The notes under the pieces: model-generated | Database searches by the model: none | What the model was told of the DNA's origin: nothing | Seen by the model: the letters and a program-made list of their open reading frames with translations, nothing else | Program-made: the position numbers and the translations under genes | Part shown: positions 1-7,540 of the stretch, in pieces | Layout of the letters: each line of letters starts with the position of its first letter | Position numbering within the stretch: position 1 is the stretch's first letter | From: Bacteroidota bacterium | GTDB lineage: Bacteria; Bacteroidota; Bacteroidia; Flavobacteriales; Weeksellaceae | Direction: 5' to 3' | NCBI GenBank assembly: GCA_023426625.1 | Contig: JAFAAJ010000050.1 | Span: 1 to 19,922 of the forward strand | Length of the DNA stretch: 19,922 nt

Positions 1-192
1 CCAAAACTGGACCCTTCCTATGAAAAGCAGTTTAAAGCCAATAAAACCGCATGGGATTTTTTTGAAAAACAGGCTCCTTCTTATAAAAAAGTGATGATTC
101 ATTGGATCATGAGTGCGAAGCAGGAAAAAACAAGGCTTTCCAGACTGGAGAAGACAATCAGAGAAAGTGAATTGGGAAAAAGGCTCAACTAA
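1..192 (+). CDS. YdeI/OmpD-associated (OmdA) family protein, C-terminal fragment
   Basis: The window opens inside this reading frame, which runs in frame 1 from base 1 to a TAA at 190-192 and leaves 63 residues of the C-terminus. The visible part contains W-x-F-F, A-P-S-Y-K-K, a W-I-M-S-A-K block and a Lys/Arg-rich tail with T-R-L-S-R-L. This layout is typical of the C-terminal OmdA region of YdeI-like proteins, which were named for bacteriocin protection or association with OmpD in enterobacteria; their biochemical role is not settled. The start codon and N-terminal DUF1801-like region, if present, lie outside the window. The family call rests on this short motif pattern only. Confidence 0.7.
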   Translation, partial: PKLDPSYEKQFKANKTAWDFFEKQAPSYKKVMIHWIMSAKQEKTRLSRLEKTIRESELGKRLN

Positions 193-228
193 AAGCTTTT
201 GAGATTCTCATTTCTGTTTTCAATTACT

Positions 229-236
229 TAAATTTG
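229..236 (+). promoter_or_regulatory. Candidate -7 box (TAAATTTG) for the Imm22-like gene
   Basis: TAAATTTG fits the Bacteroidota sigma-A -7 consensus TAnnTTTG. It would place transcription start near 240 and give a leader of about 40 bases before the ATG at 281. I see no convincing -33 TTG at the usual distance. Confidence 0.5.
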
Positions 237-280
237 CGTTTCACCGTCTCTTCAACCAACTTGAGACAAAATACAGCATT

Positions 281-679
281 ATGAATACAGGAACATTAGA
301 TTTTTGGGTAGGAAATTTCAACAGTGAAGATGATTTTTATCAATTTGTGGAAGAGAATGAAGAATTCTATACGGAAGAAGAATCTGACGACACCTACATT
401 TCAAAATTTGCAGAATCCCAGGAAACGGTCTGGCTCGATCACGATTTTGTAGAATATGGCTTTGAAGGCGGAAACAGAACCATTTACGAAAAATTTGCAG
501 CCTATTCTTTCGCTGAACAGTGGCTTCCTATTTTAATCAACCGGATCAATGAAATTAATATTGATTTTGATATCAATTCTTTGATATTTCTCAATCAGGG
601 ACAAATTGCCAAACCAACTTCTGTAGAAAACGATTCTTTCTCTTTAATGTATGTTGGAGGAATTGAGTATGAATTTTAG
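281..679 (+). CDS. Imm22-like (DUF4284) immunity family protein
   Basis: This is a very acidic 132-residue cytoplasmic protein with no signal peptide. It begins with a W-V-G-N-F-(N/K)-S-E-x-D-F block. That is followed by an acidic stretch, an S-K-F-A segment, a hydrophobic-acidic D-H-D-F-V-E core and an S-F-A-E-Q-W segment. This order matches the Imm22 (DUF4284) family, whose members are mostly predicted antitoxin-like immunity proteins for polymorphic toxins. No toxin gene is adjacent: the upstream gene is YdeI-like and the downstream DNA is a non-coding insertion. It is therefore an orphan immunity gene here, either protecting against toxins of neighbours or a remnant of a larger locus. The family call comes from motif recognition only. 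Confidence 0.65.
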   Translation: MNTGTLDFWVGNFNSEDDFYQFVEENEEFYTEEESDDTYISKFAESQETVWLDHDFVEYGFEGGNRTIYEKFAAYSFAEQWLPILINRINEINIDFDINSLIFLNQGQIAKPTSVENDSFSLMYVGGIEYEF

Positions 680-744
680 AAAAGATGTAAGTATAAAGAA
701 TTATGAATTTTCTCTGTAGCTTCTTTTCAGGATTTTTTTAAATA

Positions 745-1002
745 ACTGAGTTCGGGATAAGCTTGTATACCACGCAAAGCTAAACAAAAGTATTAATCAC
801 ATTGTTTTTAAAAAATTTAATATATACAAAGGCGTGAAACTTATCAAAGTAATACAAATTCTTGTATTACTTTGATAAACGAGGTAGCATTGTTTAACTC
901 AAAAAGCGTTTCAAAAATAAACATTTTTTTGTTTCTCTTTGCGATAAAATAATTTTATTTTGAAAATCAATTATTTAAAATACACCTTATCCCGAACTCA
1001 GG
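745..1002. mobile_element. MITE-like non-autonomous insertion with perfect terminal inverted repeats
   Basis: A 258-base non-coding element. CTGAGTTCGGGATAAG (746-761) is repeated as its exact reverse complement at 986-1001. The flanks carry the direct repeat TTAAATA (738-744 and 1003-1009), which looks like a 7-bp target-site duplication. The outermost base pair is A on the left and G on the right, so the terminal repeats mismatch only at the tip. Subterminal sequences at 773-789 and 927-943 are also inverted copies, with 15 of 17 bases matching, so much of the element can fold on itself. No reading frame inside resembles a transposase. It probably moves in trans by an IS with matching ends; I cannot name the IS family. 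It accounts for most of the gene-free stretch 680-1094. Confidence 0.85.
841..878. repeat. Perfect 17-bp hairpin at the centre of the MITE-like element
   Basis: TTATCAAAGTAATACAA (841-857) is separated by ATTC from its exact reverse complement (862-878). It is not followed by a T-run in either direction, so it does not look like an intrinsic terminator. It lies near the middle of the inverted-repeat element. Confidence 0.85.
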
Positions 1003-1043
1003 TTAAATATTAATTTATTTTGTTTCAGGCTTACAAAACTCAT

Positions 1044-1073
1044 AAAAACGGATAACTTAAAAGCTATCCGTTT
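1044..1073 (-). terminator. Intrinsic terminator of polA
   Basis: AAACGGATA (1046-1054) pairs with TATCCGTTT (1065-1073). Read on the minus strand the stem is followed by a five-base T-run (plus-strand A 1044-1048). It lies about 20 bases past the polA stop codon. Confidence 0.75.
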
Positions 1074-1094
1074 GTATAATTATTTTTATCAATA

Positions 1095-3923
1095 TCAATG
1101 CGCTTCAAGCCAGTTATTTCCCACTCCAACTTCCACCAATAACGGAACCTGGGTTTTCATCGCACTTTCCATTTCGGTTTTGATGAGTTTTGAAGCTGCT
1201 TCCACTTCTTCTATCGGAGCCTCGAAAACCAATTCGTCATGCACCTGAAGAAGCATTTTTGTTTCTAAGTTTTGGATCTCCAACTCATGATCGATCTTGA
1301 TCATGGCAATTTTTATGATATCCGCCGCACTTCCCTGAATCGGAGCATTCACAGCATTCCTTTCCGCATGTCCTTTTACTACAAAGTTTCCGGAATTAAT
1401 ATCTTTCAGATGACGTTTCCTTCCCAATAAAGTTTCCACATAACCCAATTGACGGGCTTTGTTCACCTGTTCCGCCATATATTCCTTTAATTTCGGATAA
1501 GTGGCAAAATAGGCATCGATCATTTGCTTCGCTTCTGTTCTGGAAAGTCCGGTCTGTTCTGCCAATCCGAATGCTCCCTGACCGTAAATGATCCCGAAGT
1601 TCACCGTTTTCGCCTGACTTCTCTGCGTTTTGGAAACTTCTTCCAAAGGAACTTTGAATAATTTAGCCGCTGTAGAAGCGTGAATATCCTCCCCATTTTG
1701 GAAAGCTCTGATCATATTTTCTTCTCCCGATATTTCAGCGATGAGCCGTAGTTCGATCTGGGAATAATCGGCAGAAATGATCTTCTTTCCTTCTCCTGAA
1801 ACAAAAGCACCACGAATTTGCTGCCCTCTTAAAGTCCTGATCGGGATATTCTGAAGATTAGGATTTACGCTTGCCAAACGTCCTGTTGCAGCCGTTGTCT
1901 GCGAAAAATTGGTATGAACACGGTTGTCTTCTTTATCGATCTGCGACGGCAACGCATCTACATAGGTTGATTTTAATTTCTGATAGGTTCTGTATTCAAG
2001 GATATGCTGAATGATCTCATGTTTGGAAGCTAATTTCTGCAATACATCTTCCGAGGTTGCATATTGTCCCGTTTTTGTTTTTTTCGCTTTCGGGTCCAGC
2101 TGTAGTTTTTCAAACAAAACTTCACCCAACTGTCTCGGTGAGTTCATATTGAATTCTTCTCCTGAAAGTTCAAAAATCTTGGTTTCTAGCTGCTTCAGAT
2201 CGTTTTCCAGATCTTTACTTTCCTGTGAAAGCCATTTTTCATCGAGAGAAATTCCGGCTAATTCCATCTTAGCTAAAACTTCCATCAATGGCATTTCTAT
2301 TTTGTAGAACAGATCTTCCAGACCTTCTTTTTTCAGTTGCGGTGCAAACAATTCGTATAACTGTAAAGTTACATCTGCATCTTCCGCAGCATAATCGGTC
2401 TGTGTTCTCAGATCTGCATCTCTGAAATTGCCCTGATTTTTTCCTTTTTTTCCTATAATGGTTTCGATGGAAACAGGTTTGTAGTTCAGATACATTTCAG
2501 AAAGATAATCCATTCCGTGTCTTCCATCCGGATTCAAGAGGTAATGGGCGATCATTGTATCAAACATGGCTCCTTTTACCGTTATTCCGTATCGTTTAAG
2601 GATCTTATAATCGAATTTAAGATTATGGGCGATCTTCAAAATATCTTCTTTCTCAAAAAATGGTCTGAAAATCTCTAGCGTTTGCAAAACTTCTCCCTGA
2701 TCTTCGGATAAAGGAATATAATACGCGAGTCCTTTTTTGTAGGAGAAACTCATTCCTACCAGTTCAGCTTCCATTTCGTTGAGTGAAGTGGTTTCCGTAT
2801 CAAAGCAAACAGTTTTTTGTTTTAAAAGATTGTCTACTAAGATCTTCTGTGCTTTGGGATTATTTACAAACTGATACAAATGATCATTCTGCTGAATGGT
2901 TGATTTTGTGGATGTTGCCTGATCCAGTTCTTCAAAGTTGGCAAAAAGATCGAGTTGGGTAACCTGACTTTTCACCTGTGCTCCCTCCGTCGACTGAACC
3001 ACTTCTACCTGACTTACGACCACAGTTTCTGCTGGAGCAAATGCACGGTAGAGGTTTTCATACAATCTCCTGAATTCAATTTCCTCGAAAACTTCTCTTA
3101 CTTTTTCGAAATCCGGAGTTTCAAGATCATATTGCTCCTGATGGAATTCTATCGGTGCATCACAGATAATGGTTGCTAATTTTTTTGATAAAATCCCGCG
3201 TTCGGCAGAAGCTTCCACTTTTTCTTTGAGTTTACCTTTTAACTGATGGGTATTGGCTAAAAGGTTCTCTATGTTTCCGAATTCTTTCAGGAATTTCATG
3301 GCGGTTTTCTCACCTACACCTTCCAGTCCGGGAATATTATCCACCGCATCTCCCATCATCGCCAGAAAATCGATTACCTGTTTAGGGTCTTCGATCTCGT
3401 ATTTGGCTTTTACTTCTTCTACTCCCAAAATTTCTATATCTCCGCCTTTTAATCCGGGTTTATAGATCTTGATTTTATCTGTTACCAACTGTGCAAAATC
3501 TTTATCGGGAGTTACCATATAAGTGGTATAGCCTTCTTTTTCTGCTTTGCAGGCAATGGTTCCGATCACATCATCCGCTTCATAGCCTTCCACTCCTAAG
3601 ATCGGGATATGCATAGCTTCTAAAATTCTATGGATATATGGAACCGCAATTTTAATAGCTTCCGGAGTTTCGCTTCTGTTGGCTTTGTACTCAGAAAAGT
3701 CCTCAGTTCTTACACTTGCCTGTCCAACATCAAAAACGACTGCTAAATGGGTTGGCTTTTCCCTCCTGATCAATTCGATAAGAGAGTTGGTAAAACCAAA
3801 AATAGCTGATGTATCTAATCCTTTGCTGGTAAGTCTGGGATTCCTTATCAATGCATAATATCCTCTAAAGATCATCGCATAGGCATCAATAAGGAAGAGT
3901 CTTTTATCTTGTGTTGCGTCCAT
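1095..3923 (-). CDS. polA: DNA polymerase I
   Basis: This is a full-length 942-residue Pol I for Okazaki-fragment processing and repair synthesis. Residues 1-290 form the 5'-3' exonuclease, with L-I-D-A near 12, Y-K-A-N-R near 79-83, E-A-D-D near 115-118 and T-P-D-K-D near 138-142. A 3'-5' exonuclease follows: D375 and E377 in F-D-T-E-T, an N-x3-D motif in H-N-L-K-F-D, and Y-A-A-E-D. Its catalytic acidic residues are all present, so proofreading should be active. The family-A polymerase domain has motif A (D-Y-S-Q-I-E-L-R), motif B (K-T-V-N-F-G-I-I-Y-G) and motif C (V-H-D-E near 894-897). The length equals the usual bacterial PolA. The ATG at 3923 sits about 13 bases after a predicted transcription start and is the only reasonable start. 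The gene is monocistronic, divergent from HU, and ends in its own terminator. Confidence 0.97.
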   Translation of the reverse strand: MDATQDKRLFLIDAYAMIFRGYYALIRNPRLTSKGLDTSAIFGFTNSLIELIRREKPTHLAVVFDVGQASVRTEDFSEYKANRSETPEAIKIAVPYIHRILEAMHIPILGVEGYEADDVIGTIACKAEKEGYTTYMVTPDKDFAQLVTDKIKIYKPGLKGGDIEILGVEEVKAKYEIEDPKQVIDFLAMMGDAVDNIPGLEGVGEKTAMKFLKEFGNIENLLANTHQLKGKLKEKVEASAERGILSKKLATIICDAPIEFHQEQYDLETPDFEKVREVFEEIEFRRLYENLYRAFAPAETVVVSQVEVVQSTEGAQVKSQVTQLDLFANFEELDQATSTKSTIQQNDHLYQFVNNPKAQKILVDNLLKQKTVCFDTETTSLNEMEAELVGMSFSYKKGLAYYIPLSEDQGEVLQTLEIFRPFFEKEDILKIAHNLKFDYKILKRYGITVKGAMFDTMIAHYLLNPDGRHGMDYLSEMYLNYKPVSIETIIGKKGKNQGNFRDADLRTQTDYAAEDADVTLQLYELFAPQLKKEGLEDLFYKIEMPLMEVLAKMELAGISLDEKWLSQESKDLENDLKQLETKIFELSGEEFNMNSPRQLGEVLFEKLQLDPKAKKTKTGQYATSEDVLQKLASKHEIIQHILEYRTYQKLKSTYVDALPSQIDKEDNRVHTNFSQTTAATGRLASVNPNLQNIPIRTLRGQQIRGAFVSGEGKKIISADYSQIELRLIAEISGEENMIRAFQNGEDIHASTAAKLFKVPLEEVSKTQRSQAKTVNFGIIYGQGAFGLAEQTGLSRTEAKQMIDAYFATYPKLKEYMAEQVNKARQLGYVETLLGRKRHLKDINSGNFVVKGHAERNAVNAPIQGSAADIIKIAMIKIDHELEIQNLETKMLLQVHDELVFEAPIEEVEAASKLIKTEMESAMKTQVPLLVEVGVGNNWLEAH

Positions 3924-3939
3924 ATTTTCTGATAATGAA

Positions 3940-3947
3940 CAAATATA
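3940..3947 (-). promoter_or_regulatory. Candidate polA -7 box (TATATTTG on the minus strand)
   Basis: The minus strand reads TATATTTG, a full match to TAnnTTTG, ending 16 bases before the polA ATG. It implies a short leader. A -33 element is not obvious. Confidence 0.5.
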
Positions 3948-4235
3948 AGAAAATAGGAAATTTTGGCTTCATTTTTTGACCGGAGATTTTTAATTGATCC
4001 AGAAGGCCCTGTATTCTAAAAAGTTATTTTTATATTTGTCGCACATTTGACAATCGACAATCAAACAACTCATAATCAAACAATTAAAACAAAAACAAGA
4101 ACATTAGTATTTTTCTTACATAATAATAAATAAGCACAACAATTTCCCTGAAGAAATAAACAGCTGTAAAGATTCGTTATTATGTAGTAAACATTAAAAT
4201 TTCAATTGATTAACAAAAAATATTTGCTCACTAAT
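3948..4235. other. AT-rich intergenic region between divergent polA and HU
   Basis: No credible gene lies here. A second plus-strand TAnnTTTG match (TATATTTG, 4031-4038) would start a transcript about 255 bases upstream of HU. Just after it is a short direct repeat, AATCAAACAA at 4059-4068 and 4074-4083. The rest is A/T-rich with no obvious hairpin. A long HU leader or a small RNA is possible, but nothing in the sequence proves either. Confidence 0.4.
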
Positions 4236-4267
4236 TTGCTAATATTCAATTTTTTTAACTAAATTTG
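4236..4267 (+). promoter_or_regulatory. Promoter of the HU gene (TTG-N21-TAAATTTG)
   Basis: TTG at 4236-4238 and TAAATTTG at 4260-4267 are 21 bases apart. This fits the Bacteroidota -33/-7 arrangement and gives a leader of about 25-28 bases. It is the best-formed promoter in the window. Confidence 0.7.
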
Positions 4268-4297
4268 CACACCTAAAATTTAAAATTAAAAAAGGAA

Positions 4298-4588
4298 ATG
4301 ACAAAGGCAGAATTGGTAAACACCATCTCAAATAAGTTGGGAACAGAAAAGAATGAAACACAGAAAGTTGTAGAAGCTTTTATGCAGGAGATCAGAACTT
4401 CTATGTACAATGGAGACAATGTTTATCTAAGAGGTTTTGGTTCTTTTATCATTAAGACTAGAGCAGCTAAAACCGGAAGAAATATTTCTAAAAACACTGC
4501 AATTGAAATCCCTGCACACAACATTCCTGCTTTCAAGCCTTCAAAATCTTTTGTTGAGAAAGTAAAAACCAAAGTTGCAGTAAAATAA
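4298..4588 (+). CDS. HU-family nucleoid DNA-binding protein
   Basis: A 96-residue HU/IHF-family protein that would bind and bend DNA as a dimer in the nucleoid. It starts M-T-K-A-E-L-V-N-x-I and continues through the helical dimerisation region. It has the beta-arm signature G-F-G-S-F-I-I-K-x-R-A-A-K-T-G-R-N with a conserved N-I/I-P-A segment, then ends in the usual K-P-S-K-S-F helix. The length is typical. It is followed 42 bases later by the small basic protein gene and a shared terminator, so the two are probably co-transcribed and highly expressed. Which HU paralogue it is cannot be told from one window. Confidence 0.95.
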   Translation: MTKAELVNTISNKLGTEKNETQKVVEAFMQEIRTSMYNGDNVYLRGFGSFIIKTRAAKTGRNISKNTAIEIPAHNIPAFKPSKSFVEKVKTKVAVK

Positions 4589-4630
4589 AACATTAACTGA
4601 ATATTAACTAGTTACTAAAAAATTAAAATT

Positions 4631-4720
4631 ATGCCAAGCGGAAAGAAAAGAAAAAGACACAAGGTTGCAACTCACAAGAGAAAGAAAAGAAGAAGAGCAA
4701 ACAGACACAAGAAGAAATAA
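4631..4720 (+). CDS. 29-residue Arg/Lys-rich protein, possible small ribosomal protein
   Basis: The frame ATG (4631) to TAA (4718-4720) encodes M-P-S-G-K-K-R-K-R-H-K-V-A-T-H and then an almost pure Lys/Arg/His tail. About two thirds of the 29 residues are basic and there is no acidic residue. Proteins like this recur between HU and RNase G genes in flavobacteria, as far as I recall. The composition fits a peptide that threads through rRNA, like other tiny ribosomal proteins. The Bacteroidota-specific ribosomal protein described as bL38 is one candidate identity, but I cannot confirm the match. Alternatives are another ribosome-associated or nucleic-acid-binding peptide. It lies between HU and a strong terminator. 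Confidence 0.75.
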   Translation: MPSGKKRKRHKVATHKRKKRRRANRHKKK

Positions 4721-4749
4721 TCTCTTTTTCTTGAGATTTACAATATAAT

Positions 4750-4800
4750 AATATAGTTGGTGATTTTATTTGTTAAAGTTCACCGACTATATTTTGTTTT
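4750..4800 (+). terminator. Terminator of the HU-small basic protein operon
   Basis: ATATAGTTGGTGA (4751-4763) pairs with TCACCGACTATAT (4780-4792) with a single G-U pair. A T-rich tail follows. It lies 30 bases after the small gene's stop and should separate HU transcription from rng. Confidence 0.8.
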
Positions 4801-4953
4801 GAAACCATCTAAGATTTCCCGGAAATAAGACATTTTCATTCTTTTTTTCTACAGTATTGCAACATTAGTTAGTAATTCCTAAATTGAAGACTCATTCATT
4901 GAGAAAAATTATGCCTATTTCCTATAATCTTAACCATTTTATCTTATAACAAA

Positions 4954-6513
4954 ATGAAGAAAGAACTAATAGTTTCGTATGAAGATGAACGTACAAAGAT
5001 TGCGCTGCTGGAAGACGGAAGATTATGTGAACTTCATGAGGAAGAGGACAAAAGTGATTTCACTGTTGGAGATCTGTTTATAGGAAGAGTAAAAAAATTA
5101 GCCCCAAATCTCAACGCCTCTTTTGTAAACATCGGCTACGACAAGGATGCATTTCTGCATTATCAGGATCTGGGACCGCAATATCTTACTTATAAAAAAT
5201 TCCTGAAAGACACCATCTCCAAAAAGCAAAGCTCATCAAGCTTAAAAAACTTTGAGATACAACCTGAAATTGACAAGAACGGGACAGTAGATAAAATCAT
5301 CGCTAAAGATGATCTCGTCCTGCTCCAGATCACCAAGGAACCTATCTCCACCAAAGGACCCAGAATTTCTACTCAGATATCTTTAACAGGACGTTTCCTG
5401 GTTTTAATACCTTTCGACAATAAGGTTTCCATTTCCAAAAAAATCAAAAGCTCCGAAGAAAAAGAAAGACTGAGAACCCTTATTGAAAGTATCAAACCCG
5501 AAGGTTTCGGCGTGATCATCAGAACGGTTGCGGAAGGAAAAAAAGTAGCCGACCTTCATAATGACATGAATCAGTTGATTCAGAAATGGGAAAGCACTTT
5601 TAAGAATATTCAGAAAAATAAGGTTCCTTCTAAAGTTTTAAGCGAAGAAGACAAAGCTTCGGCTATTTTAAGGGATAATTTCAACCAGGATTTCGTGAGC
5701 ATCATTTGTGATGATGAGCAGATGGTGAGTGAAATGAAAAATTACCTGGAAATCATTGCCCCTGAAAGAAAAAACATTGTCCAGTTCTACGATTCCCATA
5801 TTCCTCTTCTGGAATACTATAATGTAGAAAAACAGCTTAAACAAAGCTTCGGGAAACACGTCAATATCCCAAGCTCTAAAGGAGCTTACCTCGTGATAGA
5901 ACACACAGAAGCATTGCACGTGGTGGATGTGAACTCCGGAAACAATATCACAACCGGAAATACCGCCAACAAAGAACATGCTTTGAAAGTCAATAAAATG
6001 GCAGCCACCGAGATCGCAAGACAGCTTCGTCTTCGTGATATGGGTGGAATCATCGTGATTGATTTCATTGATATGCCAAACGCAGAGCACAGAAAAGAAC
6101 TGTACGAACATCTGAAAGAAGAAATGAAACGTGACAAAGCCCGTCACAAAATCTTACCTCCAAGTAAATTCGGACTGATACAAATTACCAGACAAAGAAA
6201 CCGTCCGGAAAAACAGATCGAAACTAAGGAGGAAAACCCGAACAAAGACGGAGAAATCGTAGCTCCGATCGTTATCGTGGAAAGAATGGGTGAAACCATC
6301 AGAACCATCATGCAGAAAGAAAAAGGAAAGCTTTATCTGCATGTACATCCTTTCGTGGAAGCTTATCTTACCAAAGGAATCAAAAGCATCCAGATGAAAT
6401 GGTTCATGAAATACAAAAAATGGGTCACCATCATCCCAAGGGATTCTTTTAAATACTTAGAATACAGGGTATACAATTCCAATAAAGAAGAATTGATCGG
6501 ATATTCTAATTGA
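4954..6513 (+). CDS. rng: Ribonuclease G/E family endoribonuclease
   Basis: A 519-residue RNase E/G catalytic-domain protein that would cleave single-stranded AU-rich RNA in rRNA maturation and mRNA decay. An S1-like RNA-binding domain starts near residue 36 (F-T-V-G-D-L-F-I-G-R-V). The metal-binding catalytic acids are D325 in H-V-V-D-V-N-S-G-N and D370 in I-V-I-D-F-I-D-M. The family block F-G-L-I-Q-I-T-R-Q-R is at 406-415. The C-P-x-C zinc-link found after this block in E. coli RNase E is absent: the protein has only two cysteines (near 25 and 252), both elsewhere. There is no long disordered RNase E scaffold tail, so it is RNase G-sized. Its promoter is unclear, since no good TAnnTTTG box sits in 4801-4953. 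It ends in its own terminator. Confidence 0.93.
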   Translation: MKKELIVSYEDERTKIALLEDGRLCELHEEEDKSDFTVGDLFIGRVKKLAPNLNASFVNIGYDKDAFLHYQDLGPQYLTYKKFLKDTISKKQSSSSLKNFEIQPEIDKNGTVDKIIAKDDLVLLQITKEPISTKGPRISTQISLTGRFLVLIPFDNKVSISKKIKSSEEKERLRTLIESIKPEGFGVIIRTVAEGKKVADLHNDMNQLIQKWESTFKNIQKNKVPSKVLSEEDKASAILRDNFNQDFVSIICDDEQMVSEMKNYLEIIAPERKNIVQFYDSHIPLLEYYNVEKQLKQSFGKHVNIPSSKGAYLVIEHTEALHVVDVNSGNNITTGNTANKEHALKVNKMAATEIARQLRLRDMGGIIVIDFIDMPNAEHRKELYEHLKEEMKRDKARHKILPPSKFGLIQITRQRNRPEKQIETKEENPNKDGEIVAPIVIVERMGETIRTIMQKEKGKLYLHVHPFVEAYLTKGIKSIQMKWFMKYKKWVTIIPRDSFKYLEYRVYNSNKEELIGYSN

Positions 6514-6521
6514 CAAATATT

Positions 6522-6548
6522 AACCTCTGGCTTTCCGGAGGTTTTTTT
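6522..6548 (+). terminator. Intrinsic terminator of rng
   Basis: AACCTCTGG and CCGGAGGTT form a 9-bp stem around a CTTT loop, with one G-U pair. The stem runs directly into seven T residues, eight bases after the rng stop. Confidence 0.9.
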
Positions 6549-6607
6549 ATTGATTATATTAAAGACTATTTTAATAAATTTATCATCTTAAAATAACTTT
6601 TACACCT

Positions 6608-7540
6608 ATGATGAAAATTAAATTTACACTTTTATTCCTATGCCTTTCCTTTTTGATGTTTGCACAACATTCAGGCGAGGTTACCCTATTCGACAATAAA
6701 CTCAATAAGTTTCTCAACGTAAGAGATTTTTCCATATCTGAAGATGGGGAAGAAGCCTATTTTACCATACAAAGTCCCAATCAGGAGGTTTCACAGATTG
6801 CATATATCAGAAAGGAAAAGAAATCATGGTCGGAACCTATGTTACTCCCATTTAACAATGCTTATTCTTACTTAGAACCTTTTTTAGCGCATAATGAAAC
6901 CCGACTGTACTTTGTTTCCGACCAGCCTTTAGATCTGTCTAAAACAGAAAAAAAAGATTTTGACATTTGGTACGTTGAACGAAAAGATAAAAATTCGGAA
7001 TGGTCAAAACCTGTAAATCTAGGAAAGCCTGTAAATTCCGAGATGAATGAGTTCTACCCTACTTTAGCAGACAATGGTAATCTGTACTTTACGATGGAAT
7101 CTCCGACCGGATTAGGAAAAGATGACATTTATTTTTGCAAATGGGAAAATGGTAAATATTCAGTTCCGCAGTTATTAGACGAGAATGTGAACAGCAGCGG
7201 TTATGAATTCAATGCTTTTATTTCAAAAAAAGAAAGCTTCATTCTTCTTACAAAATACAATGAAAAAGGCGGACAAGGAAGCGGTGATCTTTATATTTCC
7301 CGAAAAAGTCTGGATGGGAAATGGCAAAAAGCAGAAAATTTAGGCATTCCCATTAATACCAAATATATGGAATATTGTCCTTTTTACGATGAAAAAAACC
7401 AGATTCTCTATTTTACCAGCAAAAGAAATAATCTGTCAGCTAAGAAATTCAGAAACATTGAAGAATTCCAGAAATACATCAATGAAGGAGAAAACGGTTT
7501 AAGTAAAATTTATAAAATTTCTTTTAAAATAAATAAATGA
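6608..7540 (+). CDS. Secreted PD40/TolB-like beta-propeller protein
   Basis: A 310-residue protein with a clear Sec signal peptide: M-M-K-I-K, a Leu/Phe core, then F-A-Q with likely cleavage after residue 19. There is no lipobox. The mature part contains repeated propeller blades of PD40 type, seen as Y-L-E-P-F-L...L-Y-F-V-S-D near 85-105, F-Y-P-T-L...L-Y-F-T-M near 150-165, and Y-C-P-F-Y...L-Y-F-T-S-K near 255-270. Such domains occur in periplasmic or outer-membrane-associated binding proteins, including OmpA-linked proteins of Bacteroidota; no enzymatic residues are evident. Its stop overlaps the start of the OsmC-like gene in ATGA (7537-7540), so the two are probably translationally coupled. 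The specific function is unknown. Confidence 0.82.
   Translation: MMKIKFTLLFLCLSFLMFAQHSGEVTLFDNKLNKFLNVRDFSISEDGEEAYFTIQSPNQEVSQIAYIRKEKKSWSEPMLLPFNNAYSYLEPFLAHNETRLYFVSDQPLDLSKTEKKDFDIWYVERKDKNSEWSKPVNLGKPVNSEMNEFYPTLADNGNLYFTMESPTGLGKDDIYFCKWENGKYSVPQLLDENVNSSGYEFNAFISKKESFILLTKYNEKGGQGSGDLYISRKSLDGKWQKAENLGIPINTKYMEYCPFYDEKNQILYFTSKRNNLSAKKFRNIEEFQKYINEGENGLSKIYKISFKINK

Noticed and set aside
745..1002. Assignment of the insertion to a named IS family
   Set aside because: The ends are clear, but I do not remember a matching IS terminus with confidence and there is no transposase to classify.
2011..3465. Plus-strand frames inside polA
   Set aside because: They are antisense shadows of conserved polymerase and exonuclease motifs.
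5668..6348. Minus-strand frames inside rng
   Set aside because: They overlap the strongly conserved RNase G coding sequence and resemble no known protein.
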